From positions 372,001 through 436,000 of the forward strand of contig NW_026946366.1 of assembly GCF_035222375.1 (NCBI RefSeq): a DNA stretch of 64,000 nt, in the 5' to 3' direction. Position numbers and translations under genes: made by a program. How positions within the stretch are numbered: the first letter of the stretch is position 1; the number at the start of each line of letters is the position of its first letter. Source of the stretch: Podospora pseudocomata. Its lineage: Eukaryota > Ascomycota > Sordariomycetes > Sordariales > Podosporaceae. Below are positions 53,958-63,398 of the stretch, piece by piece. The notes under the pieces were generated by a model that saw only the letters and a list, made by a program, of their open reading frames with translations, had not been told where the DNA came from and made no database searches.

Positions 53958-54831
53958 ATGAAGCTAAATGAACACATAGGCAAGCTTTTCCCCTGCCCTC
54001 TCATTTTCTCACTATTAACACCCACTGCCCAAAGCAATCTCCACCCCCACCCTCCTCCTCGTCCCCTACGAATCCCACCACGTCCCAACCTACCACCAAT
54101 GGATGCAAGACCCGGTATATTTATCCCTCCCCAGATACGTCCCACTACATCCCCCATTCTTTATTAACCCTCTCCCCCGCCCCGCCCCTGCCCTTTAGGA
54201 AATCCAACTCGCCACCGCCAGCGAACCTTTATCCCTAGAAGAAGAATACTCCAACCAACTCTCCTGGCGAACATCAACCGACAAACTCACCTTCATCATC
54301 TGCTCCCCCTTGGCCCCCTCCCCTTCCCCTCCCAACACGATCCCTAATGACGCCGACACCCCCCCCAAAATGCTCGGCGACGTCAACCTGTTTTTATACC
54401 CCTCCGAAGAAGAGTACACCTCCTCACCCGCACCAGCAATACCAAAAGAGGTGGTAGGGGAGGTGGACATCATGATCGCAGACGCGAAAAATAGGGGGAA
54501 GGGGTTGGGGGAACGGGTGGTGCGGGCTTTTGTTGGTTGGGTTTGGGAACATAGGGGGGAGGTGATGAGGGAGTATGTTGGTGACAAGGTTGAGGAGGGA
54601 CAGGAAGGGGTGGAGGTGCCGAGGTTGGGGATGCTGATGGTTAAGATTGGGGAGGGGAATGAGAGCAGTATAAAGCTGTTTAGGGATAAGCTTGGGTGGG
54701 TGCAGGAGGGGGCGAGGGATTATTTTGGGGAGGTGAAGTTTGTGCTGAGGGATATCAAGGGGTGGGTCGAGGGGGGAGGTCAGGGGGGGAGGGTGGTGAG
54801 ATATCAGAAGGGGGGGGACGGGGAGGCTTGA
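53958..54831 (+). CDS. NAT9-like N-acetyltransferase
   Basis: GNAT-fold acetyltransferase of the NAT9 group. Three exons (53958-53979, 54035-54114, 54199-54831) give 244 residues. It starts MKLNEHIAISTP, the family's typical start, then [41 protein letters not shown], the conserved substrate half. The acetyl-CoA half has EVDIMIADAKNRGKGLGERVVRAF (RGKGLG is the CoA loop) and SIKLFRDKLGW. Intron 1 begins with GC (ATAG|GCAAGC) at 53980; the exact join to AISTP leaves no GT choice. The C-terminal 25 residues are Gly-rich. The coding strand turns G-rich after about 54480. The 286 bp before it, back to the dehydratase stop, contain nothing recognised. Confidence 0.9.
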
Positions 54832-55211
54832 GAGGGGTGGTGAGAGAGAGGGTCATGGGGTTGGGGAGAAAGTTTATGCTGGCAGCTGACTTTGTTTATA
54901 CTTTTTGGCAACTGGCAATTTTTTTTTTGGCGATATTGAAGCATGGAGTTTTCCCAGCTTTTGATAGCCTGTAACATTTGAGATGGAACACCCAAGGACA
55001 TCACACGCTTGTATGCTCAGATGTTGTCTGAAGACGTCAAAGTGAAACCCACACAGCGCTCATCAGAAACTCTTTTCTTATGCAACAATAACTACCGTAG
55101 CAATGGTTTGTGTGTCAAAAGCTTGTTATTTTCAAGAGTTTCCTTCGAGCATAAAAACTCCAACATCCCATGGTATCTTTTATCATACAAATATCATACA
55201 TCCTCTCTCGC
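54832..55211. other. Convergent spacer between the NAT9-like gene and MSM1
   Basis: 380 bp between two 3' ends. Nothing recognised. Confidence 0.45.
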
Positions 55212-57150
55212 TCATGACTGCTCACCACTAGCCTCCGGTTTCCACCACTCGTCGACCTCTTTCCCTCTCTGTGCCTTCCTCTGCCGCTTCTTTGCTTCCT
55301 TTCTCTCCTTCTTGACAGTCCTTAGCTTCTCCTCGGCTGCTTGTAGGCCTTGGTATAACGCAGGGAATAGACTGTCTTCCCTTCCCTTGCCGGGGTTGGC
55401 TATTGGCACTCCGTAGCTAGTGTCTGAGAAGAGCTCGGTGTTTTTGAATGTCCTGTTTCCTGGCAACACCCCGAGCATGTCGAGGAGTTGGTCTGCTTTG
55501 GTAGGGAGGAAGGGCTGTAGGAGAATACCGCAAACCCGCAGGCTCTCTGCTGCGAGGCAGACCATTTCGTCGGCGAGATCATGATCTTCTTGGGTGGTGC
55601 TCTTTTTTAGCCTCCAGGGTTCTATTTCCGAGAGAAGGGCGTTGGCCTGGGGTTATCATGGTTAGAACAGGCTCTCAGAAAGGGAAAAGAAAGAGACATA
55701 CCTGAGTTGCGACCTCCATGATGGCCCGCAGAGCAGAGACAGGATCCAGATTCTCCATGTGCTTGTCCACAATCGCCGGGAGCGTCGCCAAGTTGTCCTC
55801 CGGGAACTCTATCCTCCCCCTCGGCGATCTCGAAATAATCTCCTTCAGATCCCAAAGCTTCGACCTCGTTATCCTCGACAACAAATTCCCCACCCCTCCC
55901 TGCAAATACTTCTTGTGCTTCACCAGCAAGTTATCATTGTTATAATCCGCATCATTCCCAATCCCCCCCTCGAACATGAGGTAAAACCTCAACACATCCG
56001 CCCCGTGCACATTCATGACATACATCGGATTGACCACATTCCCCAAACTCTTACTCATCTTCGTCCTGTTCATCGTCCAGTGCGCGTGCGTGAGCACCTT
56101 CTTCGGCATCGGCAATTCCAACGCCAACAACAACGCCGGCCAATACACACAGTGAAACCTAGCAATATCCTTCCCAATGACATGCACATCCGCCGGCCAC
56201 CCACCCACCTCCCTCCTTCCCGGCTGCCAGTTCGGGAACCCCGCCGCAGTGATGTAATTAATCAAAGCATCCACCCAGACGTATATCGTCTGGCTCGCAT
56301 CCCCCGGCACCCTCACCCCCCAGCTCAACCTACTCGCCGGTCTCGAAATCGACAAATCCGTCAAATGATTCCTAACCCAATCCACCACATCCCCCATCCT
56401 CTTCGCCGGCACCACCCACTCCGGATTCTCCCTATAAAACCCCAGCAACCTCTCCCGTAAAGCCGTCATCCTGAAGTGGTAATTCCTCTCCTCCACCCAC
56501 TCAACCTTACTCCCGCTCTCGACACTGGCCATGAAAACCTCCCCCGTGAAAGCATCCATCTTCTTCTCGATCTGACTTTCTGGATAAAACGCCTCGTCAC
56601 TAACGGAATACCATCCCTCGTGTTTACTCTCGTATATCAATCCCTTTTCTTGCAGCAAAAACCAGAAATGTTCCACCGCTTGGATGTGGTCGGTGTCGGT
56701 GGTGCGGATGAAGCGGTTGTACGATATCTGGGCTGTAGAGGCCAGCTCTTTGAACTGTTCGGCGGTTTCGTCGCAGAATTGCTTGGGGTGCATGTCTTTG
56801 TTGGAGGCCGCTTGCTGGATTTTCATGCCATGTTCGTCTGTTCCTGTGAGGAGGATTGCGGGACGGGAGTGGAGGACGGATTGGTAGCGTTTGAGGACGT
56901 CGGCGAGGGTCATGGAGTACATGTGGCCGATGTGGGGGGCGGCGTTGACGTAGAAGATGGGGGTGGTGACATAGTAGGGTTTGGTGGGCAAGTCGGTGGT
57001 AGAGGAGAGTCGGGGGAGGGATGTGGTCAACCTTCGAGGAGAGGAGGAGGAGGAGAGGCAGGAGGTACATGTCCAGGTCTGGCGGCGGGTGGTGAGTGAC
57101 CATTTTGAGGTCGGTAGGCGCCGGAGGGAGGCGGCTTTTAGGAACTCCAT
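55212..57150 (-). CDS. msm1: Mitochondrial methionyl-tRNA synthetase
   Basis: Class I aminoacyl-tRNA synthetase charging mitochondrial tRNA-Met. Two exons (57150-55702, 55646-55212) give 627 residues. The N-terminus is a presequence rich in Arg/Ser/Thr (MEFLKAASLRRLPTSKWS). Catalytic motifs: PIFYVNAAPHIGHMYS (HIGH) and RTKMSKSLGNVV (KMSKS). Others are LTGTDEHGMKIQ, YVWVDALINYITAAGFPNW, VIGKDIARFHCVYWPA and the anticodon-binding region with LRVCGILLQPFLP. It ends in a Lys/Arg-rich helix. It lacks the C-terminal EMAP or GST-like domains of cytosolic forms, as expected of mitochondrial Msm1. The start is the first ATG before the presequence. Confidence 0.95.
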
Positions 57151-57571
57151 GGTGGTGATTTGACCAATTGGTCCATTCCCCTGCGTCGTGGGATCGGTCG
57201 GGAGGGTGGAAGTCGGGGGCAGCTGTCGTCGTCGTCGAGGTGAGCTTGGGGTTGCGATTGGGGAAATATTTCGATAAGAGCTTGCGATAAGAGGTACCGA
57301 GACGGAAGTAAACGGGGAGGGGGTTAGGGTTGGACATGAATGGCGTAATTTGCTGAGAGCTTCACTTTTTGCGACCCCGCGCTAATGCGGGGTTAAGCAC
57401 AAACTTTTTGACTGCTCGAGCAGTCTAGCTTTCAAGTCCAGAACTGTCTTTCATGGTTCGTCCTTGAGTTCGTCTCACTTGATCAGATCCGCATATTTCA
57501 GATCTTGCTCCTCGGAATTGACATTTTCCTCATGGTGGCTATTCCCACCTCCATGTTTCATCAAATAACAA
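57151..57571. other. Region between MSM1 and tRNA-Leu
   Basis: About 420 bp: MSM1 promoter and leader, then a cluster of hairpin and palindromic sequences at 57364-57425. Confidence 0.5.
57364..57425. repeat. Hairpin between 8-bp direct repeats, next to a 16-bp palindrome
   Basis: ACTTTTTG occurs at 57364-57371 and 57403-57410. Between them CCCCGC (57375-57380) and GCGGGG (57387-57392) form a perfect hairpin around GCTAAT. Directly after the second repeat, sharing its last base, lies the perfect palindrome GACTGCTCGAGCAGTC (57410-57425). The layout resembles a tiny insertion with target duplications, or a regulatory cluster. GCGGGG also fits the CreA site consensus. Confidence 0.7.
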
Positions 57572-57686
57572 GGCTGGATGGCCGAGCGGTCTAAGGCGCT
57601 AGACTCAAGATCACAGTATCTTCTCTTCTATAGAAGGGTGTATTCTAGTCTCGAAAGAGGCGCGCGTTCGAATCGCGCTCCAGTCA
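57572..57686 (+). tRNA. tRNA-Leu (anticodon CAA) with 33-nt intron
   Basis: Acceptor GGCTGGA pairs with TCCAGTC (one G-T pair), then discriminator A. The anticodon stem CTAGA/TCTAG closes a 7-nt loop with CAA at 57606-57608. The intron (57610-57642) follows the base 3' of the anticodon, the usual tRNA intron position. A long type II variable arm (TCTC-GAAA-GAG) and the T stem GCGCG/CGCGC around TTCGAAT are present. A T5 terminator follows. Confidence 0.95.
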
Positions 57687-59866
57687 CTTACTTTTTCCAC
57701 TTCTCTCCACTCGGCCTGGATAGGTTGAGAAATGGTGGCATGTTTTTGCCTTTTTACAGGATGCCCCCGCTGGTGTCCAGTCTGAAGCACTCGTATATGC
57801 CTTCATCCAAAAGAACAGTGTGTTGCGCAGGTTGTGCCTCGAACAAAGTGATCCAACAGTTGGCTGCAGTGTTGCTGGATTGTAGCAGTCAGGGGACATC
57901 CTGAAGGCTCCGCCTCATGCAAAGAGTCCCTCACAGACCAAGCCATGCAGCCTCGTCAATATCCAGGCATAACATTCCTGGAAAAGGGTCAGATTTTGGA
58001 CAGCGTCGCGTAAGCTAAGAAATGGCACTTGGCGAATATTGTACTCGAGAGGCACCTGAATGGTCTGGCCCTTTTGGAGGTCGTTTCTTCTCCCGCCAAC
58101 ATGGATCTCGGGTCTGGTCGAAGGTAGTGTCATGCACGACGTTCCCACAGCCTCCTTTTGATAGGTGCTGGGTAACAGGTTGGTTTTGCGCAAACCTATG
58201 GGGTTTTCTGACATTGAGATCGGAGATATCGATACGATGATTTGTGATCCATGCATGACCAGAGTATAGGTAGGATGTATCGAATGAGGTTCTTAACATG
58301 TTGGGGGTGAGTCGTGGGCTTCATATTCATCTATCCTTTTGGGTATCTCGACTTTCTGCGAGCAGTATGCGAGGCTATGTAAGACTGTCTGAGGTATCCG
58401 TTACATTTCGGCCCGGAGTCGACCGACCGACCGACCTGTCGTGGGATTCCGATGTGGCCAGGTTGCTATGCCATCAACGACCGCGCAGGTCAACATCTGC
58501 TGGTATCCATATGGGGAAAGCTCTTGGAGAAAATATAAAGTCCGTAGAGCCTCACGGAAAGCCTACACTATCAGCGACCTCCGCACCTGCACATTATGGT
58601 GGTTTGGCGTGGCTTCTGTCGCTGCCGATGTTTTCTGGAAGTGTAAGAGAACGATATGTGATTCCCAAAGAGGCTTAGTGTCGTAGGGCTTAGCTGGTCG
58701 TGGGACCCTCGTGAAAATGACCTGAGTTGATGAAGGCAAGACTTGGCGATTAATGAGCTCAATATCTTGCTAGGATCTAGGATAGACCAAAGTCCCAGAA
58801 AGATGAAGTTTGAGATGGTGCTGGAGCCATGGCTTCCCTGGAGTTGTTCTCTATCAAGGTGTTGGGGGCGGTTGACGAAGGAGGCCTGGTTTGGAGCGTT
58901 GAAACGACCGTCATGTTGGATGTGGCTGGAACATGGCAACCAGCCGATCCGTGGTGATTGGTCCTGTGAGATGACGGATGTGCAGTTGCATGCATCAGGC
59001 AAGCATCTCGATGCATAACCACGGCAGGAACACGATAGACAAAGTCGTGTAAGATCATTCGCTGAGCACACATGAGAGGATCGTGAGGCATCTTCTCATG
59101 ATTCACCCATCGTTGTCGTTGTCGTCGGTCGGGCCAGAACATGAGCGCGAGAAGCGCCAAGTGGGGTTACCATTATGTCAAGAGATCCCTAGGGGTCCGT
59201 GCAGGGGCACTGAGGGGCAGAGCCCAGAAGCTGTGCGGCGGAGGGGTGATGTGATGAACGATGTCATCTCGCAGAACATTCGAACGCCCCTTTCAACCGG
59301 CTGTCAGACAGTCTGATGTTGTCTTTCCCTCGACAGTGCCGCAGACACTTGTTTGTAGCCTCTTGGGCTTGATGGGCTCTGGGAAAGTCCACATCATCAG
59401 GCGCCTGTAAGGTAATGTAAACGCTTGTAAAACGGTGTCTGAGAACCAATAAATATCGTGATTCTGGCCTCCGGGTCCCCATTGCGCAGGCCGCCCCTGC
59501 CCAAATCCATCTCCCTTACTGGCGGCCACACGCTGCAACCAAGGAATACTGCAGCTGGACTGCAGCACCTACCAACCACCACCAGAGGCCCCCCACTTGG
59601 TCTTTGCCGTAGCTGTTTGTTTCTCTTCCGCTATTTCCTCCCTGTCCCGATTCTCGATAGCTTCTACTCTTGTCTACTTGCTCATAGCTTGCCCAAACAC
59701 ACCCCAACCTCACTTTGTCCAGCTTGAGTCTGTCAAGCGCCCCTTGTACACGCACGACCAAACCCACCACTCCATCTACCCCGCCTTACGATGCATTTAC
59801 ACTAGGGTCAAGCCCAAACCACCCCGCTGGACCATAGCACCGATACACTCTGAACAAAACGCAAGC
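57687..59866. other. Long intergenic region upstream of the octad-repeat gene
   Basis: About 2.2 kb with no gene supported. A short (CGAC)n run lies near 58420-58436. The frame of the downstream gene is open back to about 59597, but that extension reads like leader sequence and lacks conserved features. Confidence 0.4.
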
Positions 59867-62860
59867 ATGGGCGATAGGAACATCGAAACTCTCCTCAAGA
59901 CTGGGTCATGGACCATCCCTTCGCGCTCAAGAAGCCCGCATCCGTATGTATATCATGAGACCTTGGAAGCTCATGTCTCTAACGAGAGCAGTGACCGTCG
60001 TCCCTATGAAGACGATCGGCCGTCGAGGTCCAACAACTATTCATCATCTGGAGATTACAGCGATAGGCCGACCAGAGAGTACAGCGATAGACCAGCCAAG
60101 CCTTACCACGATGAACCGCCCAAAACATACAACGATGGTCCAACTCGATCATACAACGATATCCCCGCGAGATACCGAGAGACACCGTCTTACTACAGCG
60201 ATGTACGACCGCAATCAAATATCAGCGTCCCCAAGAGCAAACGAGCACCCCGCCCACTTGTCGAAGAGGAGCATGAGTCACTAGCGAAGGAGTCAGCAGA
60301 GTCTCTGGCCGGCGTAGTGTCTGAGGAGGAACCCCCATACCGCGGTGAAGTTGATCAACAGCCTCTCTTGCTCCCGGTTCACGAGCACAACCCCGAGAGA
60401 CGATTTGTGATTATTCCTGGAGCCGGGGAAGATGGGTCCGCAGCCGAGGATGAGCACTATGAGGCCAACACTTGTCGGAAATATGTGATCGTTCCACCAA
60501 ACGAAGAGGGAAAGGACAAGAAGGAAAGCAAAGATGACAAGGGCGACAGGAAACCTGCCGAGCTACCCAGACGAAAGAGCCACCAAGATCTGCCCCGTCT
60601 GGATACTCACCTCGACGAGCGTGATCAGGATCCGACCGCTCGAGTTCGCCGGTCAGACAGTAGACATGATAGGGAGAAACCGGTTATTGACCAGGACTCT
60701 CGGGACCGCCCCAGCGCCCGAGACGAACGAAGCGCGAGAGCCGGGCCACCACGGGACGATGAGCTCCTGACGCCTGCCGTCAAGTATTCCAACAGTGCAA
60801 GGCGGGACCGGGAATATCGGGCTTATGACACTGGAAAAAGCCCAGCATCTGCCCGAAGTCCCTCTACCAGAGGTGACCGGGTCGATCCGAGAACTACATC
60901 TGGCAACCGAGGATCATCAACTCGACTAGATCCTGGTTATCCCCCTAGCGCCGGAGGTCATAAGAGAGCATCCTCCACTGTCAGCGGACCCCCCCGTGAT
61001 GACCGAACTCGAGACAGGCCGCGGTCGATGGTCTACCCTATTGGAAATTTCGAAGGCTTTGATGACGGCGGTGCTGATGACATCATGTCGTTCATGGCGC
61101 CCGGCATCAACTTTGATCCATCACGGAAGAAACCCGAGACCTCACCCCAAAGAGGGCCTCAAAGTTCTCAACATCGCAACCACCGTGCCGGGGAAGGCAT
61201 GCCAATCCCTCAAGCTTATGTTGCACGCCATGGCCGTTCCAACACTCGCGAGAGGAATGACTATTCTAGTGATGATAACCACCGTGGACGTCGGCAACCC
61301 CGGGGAGAACGGCCATATCCAACGCATCCGTCGATGGAGCCGGAGTATCCTCCAGAGATGGTTTCACCTGAGCAAGCCAGAGCACCGAAGCCAAGGACCG
61401 GCTCGCCCTTGCCTTTCCCCACTGATGATTCACCAGACCCTAGTCCGCAACACGCAACTTTCCCAAGACACACCCGAGGCAGGTCGGATTACCGCTCAAA
61501 CTCGCCCTCGCCGCCTAGACGGAGAGGTACGGGGCATGGCCGAGATGCCAGCATGAGCACCTCTTCCCAGCCCGGATCGATGGCAGGCTCTCTTGGAAGG
61601 ACCAACGGGTTGGACAGCAGAAGACCGCAGGCCAAGAACCCAGCAATCGGCATTCTGCGACAAGAATCGTCTCTTGATCCCAAATCACCAGTGATGTATT
61701 GGCAAAATGGCCGTTTTGATCCTCTTGATGAGACTTCCAGCCCGGCCGCCCAGGTCATTTCCGTTCGCCGGTATCTGGAGGACGCAGGCAAAGGGTTACT
61801 TCCTCAGTTACCAACCTGCCACTTCCAGAACCCCACCTCGCCGTACAAAGCATCCGAAGCCGGGCAGTGGATGACGCTCCAACGCGCAGAGAACTTTATC
61901 ATCTGTCCCGACTGCTACAAAGATGTCTTTGCCAATTCTACATACCAACATCTGTTCTTCCCTGCCCCGCCACCCCAGCAGCCTGTATCGTGCGACTTTG
62001 GTAGTCAGTTCTGGTACCGTATCGCCTTTATCCTCTCGTTGAAACACAACCATACGGACCTTCGCCTGTTGCAAGCTGCCTCCCTGGTCGCTGCTCGGCA
62101 TCAGCCCTGCGCTGGAGGTGTACGAGCCACGAGAATCTGGTACGGCATTCTGTCGCCCAACTCGCGACATCCGCGCCCCATCCCGGGGTTCGAAGTCTGC
62201 TCTTCGTGCGCCAAAACCTGCGAGGCCTTGCTGCCCAACTTGGCGGGGGTGTTTGTCCCATTGGATAACAATGAGCCGATGAAGGGCACATGTGAAATGC
62301 ATTACTCCCCCGATAGAAAACGGTTCATGGATCTGTGGGACCATCTGGAGGGGGTGAGCGATCAGGCTGTCATGATGATGATGGCGCCGGACTTGGTGCT
62401 GTTGGCGGACAAGGTACGGGATACGGTTCACTATGAGGAGTGCAAGAGGAACACGCCGTTGAGAAATAAGAAATGGTTCATGATGGAGAGACTGCCGGAG
62501 ATGACGGTTTGTGGGGAGTGTTTTTGGGAGGTGGTGGTGCCGTTGCTGGAACAGGACAGACAGGATGGAGGGGATGTGAAGGGGGAGATCCCGAGGAACT
62601 TTTACAAGCACATGCAGAGGGTGGAGGGGCTGGCGAGTTGTCAGTTGTATAGTGAGAGGATGAGGAATGTGTTTAGGCTGGCGGCGGAGCGTGCGGATTG
62701 GAGGTTTTTGGAGAAGGAGGTGTTGGAGAGGATGAGGGCGATTGTGGAGATTGAAAAGAGGTACAAGGTGTTGATGGAGATGAAGAGGGAGGGGGCGGAT
62801 GAGGAGATGGTGGAGGGGGAGGTGCAGGAGTTGATTAGGAAGTTGAAGGTTGTAGAGTAG
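59867..62860 (+). CDS. Uncharacterised protein: octapeptide repeat plus Cys-rich C-terminal domain
   Basis: No named family recognised. One exon, 997 residues, starting at an ATG in good context (AGC ATG G). Residues about 64-103 are five perfect-length octads of the form YxDxPx(R/K)x (YSDRPTRE, YSDRPAKP, YHDEPPKT, YNDGPTRS, YNDIPARY). Then comes a long disordered, Arg/Asp/Ser/Pro-rich region to about residue 600. The last 380 residues look folded, with paired cysteines FIICPDCYKD, VSCDFG, HQPCAGG, FEVCSSCAKTC, GTCEMHY, TVCGECFW and LASCQ, and conserved-looking SQFWYRIAFILSLKHNHTDL. This is likely a zinc-binding module. It ends in a charged coiled coil (EIEKRYKVLMEMKREGADEE). The composition suggests a nuclear or RNA-associated protein, but that is inference only. 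Confidence 0.75.
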   Translation: MGDRNIETLLKTGSWTIPSRSRSPHPYVYHETLEAHVSNESSDRRPYEDDRPSRSNNYSSSGDYSDRPTREYSDRPAKPYHDEPPKTYNDGPTRSYNDIPARYRETPSYYSDVRPQSNISVPKSKRAPRPLVEEEHESLAKESAESLAGVVSEEEPPYRGEVDQQPLLLPVHEHNPERRFVIIPGAGEDGSAAEDEHYEANTCRKYVIVPPNEEGKDKKESKDDKGDRKPAELPRRKSHQDLPRLDTHLDERDQDPTARVRRSDSRHDREKPVIDQDSRDRPSARDERSARAGPPRDDELLTPAVKYSNSARRDREYRAYDTGKSPASARSPSTRGDRVDPRTTSGNRGSSTRLDPGYPPSAGGHKRASSTVSGPPRDDRTRDRPRSMVYPIGNFEGFDDGGADDIMSFMAPGINFDPSRKKPETSPQRGPQSSQHRNHRAGEGMPIPQAYVARHGRSNTRERNDYSSDDNHRGRRQPRGERPYPTHPSMEPEYPPEMVSPEQARAPKPRTGSPLPFPTDDSPDPSPQHATFPRHTRGRSDYRSNSPSPPRRRGTGHGRDASMSTSSQPGSMAGSLGRTNGLDSRRPQAKNPAIGILRQESSLDPKSPVMYWQNGRFDPLDETSSPAAQVISVRRYLEDAGKGLLPQLPTCHFQNPTSPYKASEAGQWMTLQRAENFIICPDCYKDVFANSTYQHLFFPAPPPQQPVSCDFGSQFWYRIAFILSLKHNHTDLRLLQAASLVAARHQPCAGGVRATRIWYGILSPNSRHPRPIPGFEVCSSCAKTCEALLPNLAGVFVPLDNNEPMKGTCEMHYSPDRKRFMDLWDHLEGVSDQAVMMMMAPDLVLLADKVRDTVHYEECKRNTPLRNKKWFMMERLPEMTVCGECFWEVVVPLLEQDRQDGGDVKGEIPRNFYKHMQRVEGLASCQLYSERMRNVFRLAAERADWRFLEKEVLERMRAIVEIEKRYKVLMEMKREGADEEMVEGEVQELIRKLKVVE
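60056..60175 (+). repeat. Five tandem octapeptide-coding units YxDxPx(R/K)x
   Basis: Exactly 24 nt per unit, diverged at DNA level (different codons) while Tyr-1, Asp-3 and Pro-5 are kept in all five. That pattern points to selection on the peptide rather than a recent DNA duplication. Confidence 0.85.
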
Positions 62861-63398
62861 AGGAATGGTTTCTTTGTGAATATTTTGTTCGAAGACATAG
62901 AGGAGGCAAGATACCAGATATGTTTACGTTTGAGAGATAGTTTACAGAGTTAGGAGAAAGACAGAAGAGAGACCACCCCTAACGCCGCCAATGCTTTTCA
63001 TCGATGGTGAAGTGATGGCGGTTGATGCTGATTTAGGAAGTTTGATGATGATGAAAGTGAGGACGGTGCTGCCGGCTGCCTGCCAGCCGAGTTGCCAGCT
63101 GGGCTCAGGTGGACCCCCGCCACCCTTTCGGCCTAGCGCAGATTAGGGCCAGTGGGTTGTGCACTGGCGACCCCACGGGCACACGCTCTGCGAAATATTG
63201 CAAAATTTCAATTGGAGCTGCAGCTTGGTCCCGACTTTTTCGAACTTCAACAACCAGCCCACCGACCAGGTAAGCAAACGCCCTTCCTCCTGTCCAGCCC
63301 GACGAGAAATTGCGGAAGCTCTCCCAAAATCAACATCCAACTGATTCGAACCCAAAAACTAACAGCCTCTTTCGACACTTGTCCCAGCACCGGACAAG
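62861..63398 (+). promoter_or_regulatory. RPL4 promoter and leader with a 5'UTR intron
   Basis: About 540 bp. A likely leader intron runs from the GTAAGC donor at 63270 to the CAG acceptor at 63387, with an ACTAAC branch near 63358; the ATG follows 11 nt later. Leader introns are common in ribosomal-protein genes. Nothing else is recognised. Confidence 0.6.

Noticed and set aside
59597-59866. Ninety extra codons in frame before the octad-protein ATG
   Set aside because: Open but without conserved character, and the ATG at 59867 has better context; kept as leader.
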